Assembly: GCA_002900995.3 (NCBI GenBank)
Contig: CM035314.1
Location: 2,442,267-2,506,266 of the forward strand
Source of the DNA: Ganoderma boninense
Lineage: Eukaryota; Basidiomycota; Agaricomycetes; Polyporales; Polyporaceae
Direction: 5' to 3'
DNA: 64,000 nucleotides
Shown here: positions 11,526-24,246 of the stretch, piece by piece
Numbering within the stretch: position 1 is the stretch's first letter
How the letters are laid out: the number at the start of each line of letters is the position of its first letter
Translations under genes and position numbers: made by a program
Notes under the pieces: generated by a model
Database searches by the model: none
What the model saw: only the letters and a program-made list of their open reading frames with translations
Told to the model about the DNA's origin: nothing

Positions 11526-13565
11526 GGTCGATGCCGCCGCTGATGCGAGCCTACAGGGAATTTGGTAGCAGGCCAGAGAGGGTGCGGGGGTAAAGACGAG
11601 GGAGGGGCTGAGCAGGGCTTCATCCTGACTACAACACGATAAGTATATTTTGCATGAGGAGGCGAGCAAATGGCGAAGGAGCGATTGCGCGAGCATGTTG
11701 TGCGCTGACGTGCGCGCATCACGTGAATCGACCATTTACAACAATCGGAGTGCGCTCATTCGAACCCGAAGCAGTGAAAGATCACTGTTTCCACATGCCA
11801 AGTGTTTGAGGGGCCCACGCATGTCGACTCGCAAGCGGTAGATGTTCCGGAAGGAGTGTGGGAGGAGTGTGAGACTCGACGTTAACAAGTGGCTAAAACT
11901 GCGGCTTGGCGGAAGGTGCATCGCAGTGCTGTCAGCGGGTGACAGCTTTACGGCAGAGTGCGCGGGAATAGGAATAGGACACTCTTATAGAGCGTGATCT
12001 GCAGGATTGGAACGCCAGGAGAATGAGCCATCGTTCGTGCGGGAAGGGTGCACCAAAAGGAGTCTCAGAAGGATCCTGAAAGAAGCAAGAACAGTGCTCA
12101 CCCAGGAGAGAACACCCCACTCCATTCAACATGCAGCTTCTCCCGGGACGAACACAAGCCACATGGTACTCGATGAACGCCAACCAGAATCGGAGGGTTG
12201 TAAATCGGCCGCAGAAAATGTGTATGACATGCATTGAGTGTCGGATCATGATCATGATACGACGCCCGATGTCATGGCTCCCGGCACCGGTGAGAAGCTT
12301 CGCTGACAACCGCCGGTACAGTGCTTCCGCCGAGCTGTAGACTACAGTGGCTTCTTTGCATAAGACATGGCGATGTCTACATGCAAAATGCTGAAACTGT
12401 CAGCCACAATGCTGGAAATTTGCAGGCGAAGCCGCTTCGAGGTGTACCTCGTTGGAGTGGGGCGAATCCGACCGCTATCGCAGCGTAAAAAAAGCGGTGT
12501 GCCGAGTTCCAAATTTGAAGAGAATTTGGAATATGCGCTGCTTGACAGCGGTAAACGGACAGCTCTACCAGGTTTTTGTGGACTTGAAACGCGAGGGTGG
12601 TGAGGCAACATGCCGTTGGTGCTCTCCTAAACGGTCGTTTCAGCGGAGTCAAAGTTAGCCACGCAGAAATACTCATGAGAAGAAATAGCCTGACACCCAA
12701 CGGCGAACGAACCATTGGCATACGATAGATGAATGGTGCCATGGCAGGGGGAGTCTACGCTCCCGAAGACTAGGACCAGAACCTCCACATTGACAGGTGG
12801 GGTCTTCTAGCTGTTCACGGCGGATCCGCGCGCGCCAGGTTCATACAACCTGGTACCTTGAGGCATGCGGTGAACGGGGGTGAACAATACGTTGTTTGGC
12901 ATCGGATACTCACAAGGATCAAGGGAATACGGAATACTCATGGGCACGTTTACTACATGTGCCCGTTGGCGGTGATGAGATATCGACTGCCGCTTCTTGC
13001 TTCCCTGCGGAGGATAAGGGAATCCCGGAGGCAACTAGGATTGCCAAACATTTAATGGTAGCCCTATGATCGGGGAACGGAGGACGTGAGTACAGGGAGC
13101 TCGCAAACTTCTGCCACTTATAGACGCACCGTCTGTCCCTGAGAAAAGAGCCGTAAAAGGCGAAAGATAATAGGATCGTGGTCGGACGAGGAATTTGCCG
13201 AGAGATCGTCTACAGTCTACAGACGACAGTGCCGGAGATACTCTAGGAAGCACCAAGTGCTCACAGCGCCATGACTTTGAGGGAACAGTAATCCCAAAAA
13301 AACGAAAATAGGGATTACATTTGGTGATACAGCGTCTACATTAGATACTAGAGACTTGGGTATGCGGTAAGAAGATATGGGTAGCGGATGAAGGGACTCG
13401 ACTCACAAACTAGTGGATACATTTGACAGTGGATATCGTCATGAATAATTCAATGTGCATGCGCAGTGGTCGAGAGTGGTCGAGACACTCGAGGGGTGTC
13501 TGATTAGCGGAAGCCCAGTGAGGACAGATCAGAAGGGACCCAGAGACTCATGCAGCTCACCATTT
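11526..13565. other. 2-kb gene-poor stretch
   Basis: No ORF longer than ~120 codons and none with recognisable motifs or codon bias. Contains the promoter of the F-box/LRR gene at its left end. Nothing else seen. Confidence 0.5.
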
Positions 13566-13968
13566 TCATGCAGAAACGGCAATCGCCTGGGGCCTCTCAT
13601 CGGCAATGGTCAGGTGCTCCATCGCATCCTCGAATGTCTCCTCCTCGCTAGACTCGTCATCCCCGTCTTCTTCCTCCTCGTCTGCCGATGCGCCCTCCTC
13701 TTCGTCGTCTGATGGATCGTCCTCGAAGTCGAGCTGCCGGACACTCAGGCTCTGCAGTGCGCAAAGAGGGAATGTGTCTACTCACTGGGTCGTATATGAC
13801 TCGGATGATTAAGCTGCAGCTGGGACATGTCGCGACGTCCTCGTAGTTCTTCAGCTGCTTGCGCGAAATTTCGAAGCGGTCGCCACATGGACATGGGTAA
13901 TGGTATACCCGCTTCTCGTCGTCCCACACCATATCCTCAATCTCGACCTCGTCGTAGAATGCGCCCAT
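13566..13968 (-). CDS. DPH3: Diphthamide biosynthesis protein 3 / KTI11 (CSL zinc finger)
   Basis: Small Zn/Fe protein that donates electrons to DPH1-DPH2 for diphthamide on elongation factor 2 and also supports Elongator in wobble-uridine modification of cytosolic tRNAs. Exons 13968-13786 and 13733-13566 (116 aa). Exon 1 has the full CSL domain: [23 protein letters not shown] (first two Cys) and [13 protein letters not shown] (last two Cys). Exon 2 encodes LDFEDD and an acidic tail, longer than in yeast. The 52-nt intron is preferred over an in-frame 34-nt alternative because 34 nt is too short. Divergent from MTO1 across 260 bp. Confidence 0.95.
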
Positions 13969-14228
13969 AGTGAACAGGGGAGAGAGGTGTGCAGAACTTG
14001 GAGTGGCCTATTGGCCCGACGTCGTCAAGAGCAACAATCTAGAGGTGGAGGCAGAAACTCAGACTCTGCAGATGATGGTGGACCGGATCAAAGATCGGAG
14101 GGTGCTGTATGAGGGCAAGCAGAAACCCTGCCTTATCTAATCGGGGCGCTTACTGCTTGCTGGCAGTCCAAGCTGGGCTTACCCTCAAACCACCACCGCA
14201 AGACGAACAGGGTCGCTGACCAACCTGC
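13969..14228. promoter_or_regulatory. Shared bidirectional promoter region DPH3 / MTO1
   Basis: 260 bp separate the two start codons, which face away from each other, so both genes must be driven from here. No TATA box recognised. Confidence 0.6.
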
Positions 14229-16809
14229 ATGCACAGGTGTTTTGGCAGTGTAGTGCCGCACGGAAGACTCGTAGCTCATAGAGGATATGCGTCACTAAGT
14301 CGGGCGACACCTCTGCACTATGATGGTACGAACGTCTTTCCTCGGAATTACTTGAACTAAGCCATCGTCCGTTCTAGTATGTGTCATTGGTGGCGGTCAT
14401 GCAGGGTGTGAGGCTGCTGCGGGAGCAGCGCGAACAGGTGCAAAGACCGTTCTATTGACCCAAAAGCTCGACACTGTAGGGGAGCTCTCATGCAACCCTT
14501 CCATGGGTGGTGTCGGAAAAGGCACGCTCATGCGTGAAGTTGACGCACTTGACGGCCTCTGCTCGAAGGTTACCGGTAAGATAGGTTCAAGTGTGACCTT
14601 AGACATCTTTCTGACCTCACCTCCTCAGACGAGGCCGGGATTCAGTTTCAGATACTGAATAGGTCTAAGGGTGCAGCCGTTTGGGTAAAACGTGGTCCAC
14701 CACAGTGTACTTGTTCCCGGTGCTGATATCCTCATGCAGAGTCCGAGGGCTCAAGTTGACAGAAAGCTGTATAAGAAACATATGCAGGCAGCCCTCTTCA
14801 ACTACCCCAACCTCGACATCCGCCCCGGGAGCGTCTTCGATCTCGTACTCAACCAGCCTTCCATGTCGACAGACGTCCCTCGTTCCGAGGTTCGCGGCGT
14901 GACCTTAGGTCCGTAGATATGCTTCGTTTTCATTATATGCCGGATGGCGATGCTGACTGCTCGAAAAGACTCTGGCGAGGTAATCACCTGCTCCCAAGTC
15001 GTTATCTGCACTGGGACGTTCCTGTCCGGCGAGATTCATATTGGCATGAAGCGCTTCCCAGCTGGGCGCATGAACGAAGCCCCTTCTGTCGGGCTATCTG
15101 CATCACTCCGTGCAGCGGGTTTTGGTCTGGGACGTCTACAGACTGGCACCCCCGCAAGGCTGGCGAAGGACTCCATCGACTTCTCGAAGCTTGCGGTCCA
15201 GGAGGGCGACAAGACACCTCTGCCGTTCAGCTTCATGAACGATCGTGTGGCAAACGAAGTATGGTTTCACGATATTCAGTCGTAAGAGACTCGCTGACGA
15301 CCTCTCTACTCTACCCAGGATAACCAAATCGTGTGCTGGATGACGGCGACCACGCCAGCGACCCACCAAATCATCCGCGACAACATCCATCAATGCGTCC
15401 ATATCCAAGAAACCAAGAAAGGTCCTCGATATTGCCCTTCCCTCGAGGCGAAAGTGACGCGCTTCCCGCATAAATCGTCGCATAACGTCTGGCTGGAACC
15501 GGAGGGTTACGATTCCGAATTGATCTATCCCAACGGTTTATCGTGCAGTCTCCCCGAGGACGTGCAGGAGAGCATGTACCGCTCGGTCCCCGGACTCGAG
15601 AACGTGCAACTCGCCCGACCTGCGTATGGAGTAGAGTACGACCACATCGATGCCAGGGAGCTCGGGCCGACACTAGAGACTAAACGCATCAAGGTACACA
15701 TCTCATCGTCCGAGTGAAAGAGAAATACCGATCTGACCCTTTATCCAGGGTCTATTCCTCGCAGGCCAGATCAACGGTACCACAGGATACGAAGAGGCTG
15801 CAGGACAAGGTGTCGTCGCCGGGATTAACGCTGGCCTCTCCGCCCTCCGCAGACCGCCCCTCGTCATCAACCGCGCGGAGGGGTATATCGGAGTCATGAT
15901 TGACGACCTCATTGTGAAGGGTGCCGAAGAGCCGTGTACGTCCCCTCCCTTATCCTGCACCGCCCGCAGAAATGCCAACGCAGAACAGATCGCATGTTCA
16001 CGTCGCGGTCGGAGTACCGCATGACGCTGCGCAGCGACAACGCGGACTTGCGCTTGACAGAGAAGGGCCGCACCGCGGGTGCTGTCAGCGATGCGCGTTG
16101 GGCACGGTTCGAGGCGACACGGTCGGAGCTGGGGCGCGTGACTGAGCTGCTCCAGTCTTGCGTGCTGTCTCCGCAGGTACGCCGCACGTCCGATGTCTGG
16201 CTGACTATTTATCAATGATGACGTCGTGCAGAAATGGCAGGCGCATGGGTTTGACAGGAAGCGTGACGGGGCTCTCAAGAGGTGGGCTCATACTTGTGGA
16301 GCGTACCTCACGATCATGCTAACAGACTCCGTGGATAGCGCGTTCGAGCTTCTGCATCATCGCAATGTGCCTGTCGAAGCGCTCATGACCGTCATCCCAG
16401 AACTCGCATCAGTGCATCCGCACATCCTGAGCCGCGTCGAGACCGACGCCATCTACAGCTTGCATTTGCGCCGCCAGGCCGCGGACTTGCGTGTGTTCAT
16501 GGAGGACGAGTCCCTTGCGCTAGATCCCCATCTCGACTACTCGAGTGTCGAGGGCCTGAGCTCCGAGGTCAGGGAGCGTCTTGCCAATGTGCGCCCTACA
16601 AGCATCGTGAGTAACCTATGCTGATGTGCCCGCGAGTGCGGAGAGCTGAGCGAGCGATCTAGGGCGCAGCGAAGAGGATGGAGGGCATGACGCCCTCGTC
16701 GATGATATACCTCCTTCGGCATGCAAGGCGGACAAACGGTATCCGAGCGATCGATGTTGGACAAGTAGCAGAGTTGGCAAACGACGAGTCCGCCGCCGCC
16801 GCACAATAA
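14229..16809 (+). CDS. MTO1: Mitochondrial tRNA wobble-uridine modification enzyme MTO1 (MnmG/GidA family)
   Basis: FAD protein that with MSS1/GTPBP3 installs the 5-carboxymethylaminomethyl type group on U34 of mitochondrial tRNAs. Eleven exons: 14229-14325, 14378-14575, 14629-14684, 14740-14908, 14969-15258, 15319-15693, 15749-15935, 15989-16176, 16232-16281, 16339-16606 and 16663-16809; 674 aa, the family length. Residues 1-30 contain Arg/His and no acids, a mitochondrial presequence. Then the FAD motif [49 protein letters not shown]-like [46 protein letters not shown] and [10 protein letters not shown], ending in the GidA C-terminal helices. All eleven exons join in frame. The donor of intron 4 (GTCCGT) is weak. 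Confidence 0.97.
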
Positions 16810-17069
16810 TCGGAAGTATTGTACATGACAATAATTGTACGTTACAAGCATCCATGACGTCGATGCTTAATCTACTCCATTCTGTACGGATTCCAGGTGA
16901 GAGCCTGGGTAGATACAGACGGCGTCGATCAGTGCATATTTGCTGAAACCCGACGCGCTGACCCCAGATTGGAATCGAAGCTGGAAGAACGTATGGAGTT
17001 GTCGGTTGGCAAATTTCAGCAGGTGGTCTCGACGGCAACTGCGAGGTGACGGGGCTCGAGAATAGAAGA

Positions 17070-18420
17070 TCAGTATGGAGATTTGTAGGCAAGGGAGGTT
17101 CGAGGTCCACCCGAGGCAGGTCGGGATGCAGTTGGCACCTCGTGAACGAACCGACTATTCAAGTCTAGTTCATTCGTTGGATGGTTTCTCTGGTCTCCAG
17201 GGTACGTGTCATTTGACATTCCATCCTGAGCACTCGTGAGCTGAGACAGACGACGCACAATCATTAGTGCTCGAGACCCAGTTTTATTCCAGCTCCGAGT
17301 CCACCTCACTCCCGCAGGTGTCGCAATCCCCATCGTCGGGTTTATGATTCCCGAAGTCACCACAACCTCGCCGACGAGCTCCTGGAATTGTAGGATGCAC
17401 TTCGCCGACGCCTCCTGGTACTCTTTCTCCGTGTTGTGCATAAGGCGGACCTCGAAGCGATCTAGACGGAGGCCCCGCTCAGCTCGCGTCCGTAGGACCT
17501 GAAGGATCTTATCGAGGCGGCCATCATTATGGCTCCGCTGGTCGCCCGGGTCGCCAAAGATCACTGTCTTGAGACTGGGGCACAAAAGTCGCTTCGCTCC
17601 AGTCTCCGAAGCTTCGTGGGTTCCATCTCCTTCGTTGGAGGCGCTTGATGAGTGCGCAGTGGAGGACGAATGAGCTCTGTTGTCAAGAAGTTCCAAAACG
17701 TGGCCGAAATCGCCGCCACCATTCAAGTCGAGTTTGAAGAACGTCTTGAAGACTGCCTCGAAGTCCGCCAGAGTGCTGTAGTCCGCGGCGATCTCAAAGT
17801 GCTTGACCTCCGCTCGAGAGAGCAAGTCGAGGAGCTCCGTGAGCCCCTTGCTCCCCAAGCAATCCCAGGCAAGCGGAGGATCCCCGTGGTGCCGGTAAAG
17901 CTCGAGGTGCACAGTCTGATCTGCCACCCTCGCCCGATGAACGTGAACTCCGATTCCCAAGCCGTACACTGATGTGTGCAATGATAGTGGCAGGGTCGGG
18001 AGGAAGGGTCGGAACGAAAGCTTGCTGGAGGGCGTTGACTTCGTCGGCCCGGAAGCCTAGTACAATGTTGTCCATGAGATAGACGTCAAGGCCGAGAGGG
18101 ACACGGAAGTGGGAGAGGATGCGCACAAGGTACGGCTGTTTGTTGGCGACACGGATCATCTTGATCGCTATCAACGTTGAAGGAAAGGTGGGTAATGTAT
18201 TGGGTGTGGGACGGTAGCGACAACAGTCGGAGAAAGGGTGTAGGGATGTTGAACTTGCGGAAGTAAACGGCCGTCGACGGCTTCATACCTGCTAACCGCG
18301 AGAGATACAGTTCGAGCCAGTCCTGTTTGTTGTAGACATTGATGACCCGCCAATAACAGGGAGTGCCTGAATGACGTCCCGCCAATGGCGACAGAATGCA
18401 GTGGCACGAATTTGAGCTCA
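17070..18420 (-). pseudogene. Decayed F-box gene
   Basis: F-box-like sequence is spread over three frames. Around 18370-18400 a frame reads FCRHWRDVIQALP, then the expected continuation WRVINVYNKQDWLELYLSR is one base out of frame. Another switch lies near 18170 and another near 17970, after which a 303-codon open frame (17981-17070) runs to the end. At least three frameshifts without splice signals at the breaks indicate a pseudogene. It sits next to an intact F-box gene on the same strand, so it may be an old tandem copy. Confidence 0.6.
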
Positions 18421-18978
18421 GCTTTGATGACTTGGCGACGGATAGAGAGGACCTGCTGGAAGTCCAGAGAATCGTATATATCGTTGGAAGATCAGGAGCA
18501 TGACGTCATTCGCATTGTCTTTCTGCGTAAACGACACAAAGAGAAAGTGGCGTGACTGTGAACTGGACGAAAATATTGGTTAGTTGTCTCAACATGTATT
18601 ATGCGCGGGTTCAAGATGTTGGGTCCCACCTACCCGTTGTGAAGAACGCCTGCCGAGTCGGGAGCTGGTAGAAGTAAGGTGGAATCGGAACTGATGAAGG
18701 CAGTCGTCCCAGTCACGACAGGCACGTCGTGGCCGTGCAGTGCACTGATTACAGCGGCGCTGTATCCAAACTTTGCCATCAAAACCGTGTCCGAGTTGCA
18801 GGAGGCGAAGCCGCGAGCCTCGTTCAGCGCGGATAGTAGTAACCGGAGAATGCTTTACAAGCCTGAGGAGAAGATGACGTCACCTTATACTGAACTACCA
18901 GTGGCAAAGGCTCTCAAGAGGATCACCAACGCTGAACAGCGAGTTGACACTTCTTTCAAGTTCTCGAAACATTGCAGA
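18421..18978. other. Intergenic, no gene seen
   Basis: Lies between the decayed and the intact F-box genes. No supported feature apart from flanking regions. Confidence 0.4.
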
Positions 18979-20643
18979 TTACACTATTTGTTCTAGGTGG
19001 GACAACACACTGTCGAGTCTTTCGTAGTCGAACTCTTCCACCAACTCCCTTATCTCCTCCACTGCCGCATCGTGACCACCAATGTCCCCCCACAACTCAT
19101 CATCATATCGAAGGTTCATCGTGAGCTTCTTTAGACGGGCGCCACAATGATCTGCGCGAGCACGCAGCGTATCACGCACGAGATTGAAGAGCGTTGGGGT
19201 GGCAGTAAAGCTGCCATTGTGGCCCTCCACGACGACCTCCGCGAGCAACGAGCAGCATGCCACTCCGGATTCATCAGCCCGCGACGAAGGAATGATCACA
19301 CGCGATAGAGCTTGCCAGACAGAATGGAGAGTGCCCCGCCCAAAGAGATGGAGCACGCGTAGGTTTCGGCACACTTGGAATGCACGCTGCCAGACGTCGA
19401 CGCGGACCTCCTCTAGAACACCACCCACAGAAAGGGTGTCTACCATGTCGAAGGAGAACGTTTCGATCGTGGCCACGATGTTGGGCTCGAGATGGGCGTT
19501 CCAAATCGACCACCGGGTGTTTGTGCAAAAGACATCCAGGGACAGTCCTTCGTTAAATTTCCCTCCCGCCGGACGGAGAGACAACCTAAACGCCCCGTCA
19601 AGGCATGTGATTGATACCACATCAGGACGGCACATGAGCGGGTGTCGCGCCTGAATATCTGGCACGATCAGCTGGGAGACGTGCGGGCCAGGATGCGCAT
19701 CCTCGACGAATGTCTCTGTGGTGATTTCAGTAGCCAATGGCATGTGGAGTGTATCGACGAGGTCGAAGAGGACTTCGCGTGGCCCTTTCAGCCTCAGGGT
19801 TTTCAGGGAAGGGAAATCGACTGGTGGACGACGGGATGGAGGGAGCAAGGCAGGATCCATAACCATTTCGTGGAAATTATCAAGCAGAGTCCCTTCTAGC
19901 GCCAAGTATTCAAGGTTGCGGCATTGGCGCAACATGTCGAGGAAGTCGGTGTACGAGATCTGCCACGGAGATCCGGTGAGCCCGAGACTGCGGAGCGATG
20001 CGTATACCGCTAGGTCTTGAGGAGGGGTGCAGTTGGTGAGAAGGAGGATAGAAAGCTCGGGGAGCAGGTCATGAGTAAACGAGACGTCGGCGATCTCATT
20101 GTAGGGAGCGTTGATCGTCAGACTTTCGAGTAGGGGCAAAGGCGTCGCCAACAAGGAGGACAGGCCTTCTAACCACGAACTCTCTCCGTAGGAGTGGATG
20201 TGGCATATCGCGATGGATGAGGCGTAGCGGCGGAGGGTGGCAAATGTCGCCGACGACTCGTATGGCGGGATGACATAGACTATGGCCCACGAACCAGCGC
20301 ATCGTTCAAGACAGGTTTCCAACCACTCCGGCCTACGAGAGACTCTAATCGCCAGGCCCCAAAACCAGGGCGTCGACCGGATGACATCGCGCCAGGAGCG
20401 GCAGACGAGTTGGTATGTGCCGGACCAGTTGGTACCCCACCAGTCGAAGGACTTTTGGAACTCGCGCCGAAGAAGCCAATACACCTCTTTGATGATTTGC
20501 ACGAATAACTCCTGAGGTAGACTGCTTGTGACAGGGCATGGGTTTTTAGCCGGCCAGTCGATCGCAAGCTGAACGGGCCTAGCGCCCTGATCGTCACCAG
20601 GCTGAGAATCTTCTCCAGACATCCTGTGCAGTGTATCGAACAC
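18979..20643 (-). CDS. F-box protein
   Basis: 554 aa in one exon. The F-box occupies residues ~38-95 (SLPQELFVQIIKEVYW, then LVCRSWRDVIRSTPWFW). The following ~430 residues alternate Leu-rich strands and helices and match the usual layout of Agaricomycete F-box proteins, closing with an acidic helix (VEEIRELVEEFDYERLDSV). Likely an SCF substrate receptor with unknown target. A second ATG seven codons downstream (20622) is an equally possible start. Intact, unlike its neighbour at 17070-18420. Confidence 0.8.
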   Translation of the reverse strand: MFDTLHRMSGEDSQPGDDQGARPVQLAIDWPAKNPCPVTSSLPQELFVQIIKEVYWLLRREFQKSFDWWGTNWSGTYQLVCRSWRDVIRSTPWFWGLAIRVSRRPEWLETCLERCAGSWAIVYVIPPYESSATFATLRRYASSIAICHIHSYGESSWLEGLSSLLATPLPLLESLTINAPYNEIADVSFTHDLLPELSILLLTNCTPPQDLAVYASLRSLGLTGSPWQISYTDFLDMLRQCRNLEYLALEGTLLDNFHEMVMDPALLPPSRRPPVDFPSLKTLRLKGPREVLFDLVDTLHMPLATEITTETFVEDAHPGPHVSQLIVPDIQARHPLMCRPDVVSITCLDGAFRLSLRPAGGKFNEGLSLDVFCTNTRWSIWNAHLEPNIVATIETFSFDMVDTLSVGGVLEEVRVDVWQRAFQVCRNLRVLHLFGRGTLHSVWQALSRVIIPSSRADESGVACCSLLAEVVVEGHNGSFTATPTLFNLVRDTLRARADHCGARLKKLTMNLRYDDELWGDIGGHDAAVEEIRELVEEFDYERLDSVLSHLEQIV

Positions 20644-22894
20644 TTACGACACGTAAATCTCTTCGAATAATAGAGAGGAGCGGGCAGGGCGAAACTCACC
20701 GTCAAACAAACCACGCCGCACTAAAGGGCGGAGATCGTCTTCGACGATAATACTTATCGTTGGTAGTACGACTCTGCTGTCCTGATCAAGCCTAGAGGGA
20801 TGTAACCATCAAACTCAACCGATCACTGCAGACGAGGACGAAAAGGACGAACCGAGTCGATGAGAGACGAGAAGACCGGGGCGACCGAGACTTCTGCCAG
20901 CGCCGCCTGCGGCCTGGCACAGTCGGATTGCAAATCACAAAGAGCGCCTGTTTACTCGGCAACTTACCAGATCTCGATCTCAGCAAGGCGGCGGCGTCCA
21001 GCGTTCGGGTCCCTGGCGGTCTCGGTTCACCTCTTCATCGTCCACGCGATGAGCTGCGACGAGGTGCCTGTTTCCAGTCGTATTCTATGTTCCCGGACAG
21101 GTCCCAATGAAGCCAATTGCTGGAACCAGCCTCGGCGAGGAACTTTTAGTTGGGAAAGACGGTACGGTAGGTGGAAATCCCCCATGCGGCCAGAATCGTG
21201 CTCAGCGCTCATGCCTTCTCGCAGACTAACTTCAAGTTGTCGATTACCATAGGACTGAAGGTACGGGATTGCCCCATGCCCCATTCTGATTCTCGTTGCG
21301 GAGGTGGTGACTCCGTGAGACCGAAAAAATCGGACAGGGTCACAAGTCGGTATGGAGTGCTCTTGATTCGCCAACAGAATTCTGTCAGCGCTGGACGTCC
21401 ATGAGAAGACGATGCTGAAGAGGCATTGATCTCGGCGTTGCAGGCAATCTCAGACATACAGTACTTACATGCATCAAGGTGCGCACAGGCGCAAGTCTCG
21501 GCCGGAACGCCTTCTTCTCAACAAACCATGGCCTGGCCACTGGTTGGGAGCCAACCAGTACTGGTCAGATGACCATTTCACGACGGAGATATTCTATGTC
21601 GTGAGTACCAATGTCAATCATTGGAGCGGTGCGAGTCGGAGCCAATACCTTGAATGACACATGCCAACCGCCGGTGGACGATATCAGACGATATTCGACA
21701 TTCGTGTATAGCAAACGAGTAGAACATCAACTGGCAGGGCCGAAGTTAGTGAGGTTCCACGGGTTCGTATTCTGTTAGCTAACGGCGGCCTAGGACGCAG
21801 CCGAGACCGATAGTCGAGCAACACGTGAAGTCCTGCGGAATCGGCTATCTGGAGGTCCCAACAGCAGGCCTCAGGCTCAGGCTCGGCTTCCTCATGAGCA
21901 AGATGAGATGGCGGTCGAATCGGTCGAACTGGCTTCCCTTCTTATGCCCTGTACGAAAGGTAACGCATATCGGCACTTATAGTGTAATCATGGCATCGTC
22001 AGGTGGCTTGAACTTGGGTTGAAGAGAACAGACTGGAGGAGGCAGACGTACAACATACATGGACTGCGAGGCTTGGTCCGGAAACTGGAGCAACCCAGCA
22101 AAAAGAGGGTATCTCGCTTGAGGACGCGTTCTAGAATCGCTGAGCGCCAGGGTTGCAGCCGTACTAGCAGCGCCGGAGCATCGAGACATTTGTCCGCACG
22201 GAGGGATAGTGGGGGCAACACGATTGCAAGGTCGTAATTCGAACCTCCTGGGGTCGTGATTCGTGAATGCTGCCATGCTGCTGGCGCTGCGTTTGCCATC
22301 TTGCATGCCGCGTTGGGACAACTGCCAGCGGCTGTCTGGCGGAGCTGCTCGAAGGACTCGGAGCCGCCAGACGGAAGTTTCCTCAGGTCCGATAGGACCG
22401 GCCACGGGCTCAGCGGAGCAACACTGCAGGGAACGATCCACCGCCTTTAATCCATCTCCTTACGGGGCTTGCAAAATTACTTCTAACTTGGCGAGTAAAC
22501 CAGAGGAAGTGATCCAGCACAGTCCAGTATTGGTCCAGCACTAATCTCGTTCAGCGTCAAAGAGACGAGTTTTCATCAGTCTCACTCGGCGTCAAGGTGG
22601 ATGGTGTGGTAACGGTTCTCTTTACCCGAATCCGTTCTCATGGCTGAATTTATAGCCGCGCGGTGAAGACGCCGCACCCACGCTGTCTCGTGGGCGCAAT
22701 GCACTTGCTCCACCAATGCGGCAACCCAGCTCTGAGAAGATCTTTCCTATGATTTGCCCCGGCCCTCGAAGCTTGTGCTTCGCGAGGTTCCGGACCATAT
22801 ATACGTTCCCTGGCTCGCCTTCACGGCGTCACGATCCTACGACCCCCTTCCCCTTCATCTCTGCCAGACTTAAGTCTGTTCCAGCCCTGCGGAG
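20644..22894. other. 2.2-kb gene-poor stretch
   Basis: Several ORFs of 60-155 codons overlap on both strands without bias or known motifs. A possible TATA element (CATATATAC) lies near 22796-22804, about 95 bp before the 7TM gene. Nothing else seen. Confidence 0.45.
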
Positions 22895-24246
22895 ATGTCT
22901 GATGAAGCCCGTTTTCCCATTGCGCGAGCTGAAGTATGTAGCTCTTTATTCAGGTTTTTCTTCGCTGCATGCTTAACCAGATACGTCCCCGTCTCGCAGA
23001 TCATTGCATTATTCACAGAGTCGCTGGTTTTCGGGGCCTTCACTGTCCTCTATGCCATCGCCATCTGGATTCTTCTCTACCGGGAGAGGAAACGGAGTCG
23101 GTCCACCCTCAACAAAATGCTATTCGCGACGTCCACGACTATGTGGCTATTATCAGTAGCAGTGCGTGCCTTCCCGCCCCTCCACGACCAGATGACGCCC
23201 TAACTCCCTGCAGCATTTAGCCTTGGATGTGGATCGAGCAATACAAGCATTCGTGGTCCATGGCGGCACACCAGACGGCACGTTGACTTTCTACTCTACG
23301 CTCAGCGACCCGACAGAGGTCGCGAAGAACGTCATCTACATCACCATGACTCTGGTCGGCGATACCTTCGTCACGTACCGCCTATTCGTTGTATGGAACC
23401 ACTCATGGTATATTATCGTGGTTCCCATTGCATTGCTCCTTGCCACCGCAGGTGCGCCACCGCTTCTTTTCGATTGCGCTCGCACTAACTCGCGTTCTAT
23501 CTAGTTTCCGGCTATGGCGCGTGCGTGGAGATTGGGATGGTGAGGGGCGTCGGTGCTATATTCGCGGAAAACCTCCAGCCTTGGATCCGAGCATTCTTCT
23601 CGCTGTCGCTCACGACGAACCTCCTCGCAACATGTAAGTTCTCGTTTTTCGCTCGCGCGACGCACCGTATCTCCGCCCTAGGGGCGGGGGGTGATGGGGC
23701 TTTGGTGCGGAGACACTTTGACTGATCATCATGTCTCAGCCCTCATCGCTGCGCGCATCGTGTGGATGAATCGCCGTGTGAAGACGTACCGCGCGGCGAC
23801 GGGGGGCTCTCACTGGGAGGTCGTGGAGACTCTGGTCCAGTCCGCCGCGGTCTACTCAGCAGCGCTCGCGTCCCTTCTCGGCACGTACCTGGCCGGCTCG
23901 AACGCCCAATACGTCTGCCTCGACATCCTCCAGCCGCTCATCGTAAGTCCCCCTGTCCTTGTGCCGCTCGGAGAATCCTGGGGCTTAAATCGCTCGCGTT
24001 TCACAGGGTGTTGTCTTCACGCTCATCATCATCCGCGTCGGTCTGGGCTACACGATGGCGGAGGCGTCTGGAAAGCAGACGTCCGACTTCCACGGCCAGA
24101 CCATCGGCGGCACCGACTACAACCTCCGACCCGTCGCGATCAATGTCTCGGTCTCGAGGACAAACGACCGTCAGTCGCTTGAGACGTACGACCGCAAGGC
24201 CAATGCGATGAACGACGTCGAGAGTGGGACGTCGCGCACCGATTGA
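22895..24246 (+). CDS. Seven-transmembrane protein, uncharacterised Agaricomycete family
   Basis: Six exons: 22895-22933, 23000-23161, 23214-23451, 23505-23633, 23740-23942 and 24007-24246; 336 aa, every junction in frame with GT-AG ends. Seven hydrophobic helices can be read: ESLVFGAFTVLYAIAIW, MLFATSTTMWLLSVA, VIYITMTLVGDTFVTYRLF, IIVVPIALLLATAVSGY, FFSLSLTTNLLATSLIAARI, LVQSAAVYSAALASLLGTY and LIGVVFTLIIIRVGLGY. Short loops, an outside N-terminus and a hydrophilic ~55-residue tail fit a receptor-like topology. The family is abundant in mushroom genomes with no assigned function; I infer plasma or vacuolar membrane location only from the helices. Confidence 0.85.

Noticed and set aside
20860..22441. 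ORFs of 100-155 codons
   Set aside because: No codon bias, motif or splice context; overlapping on both strands.
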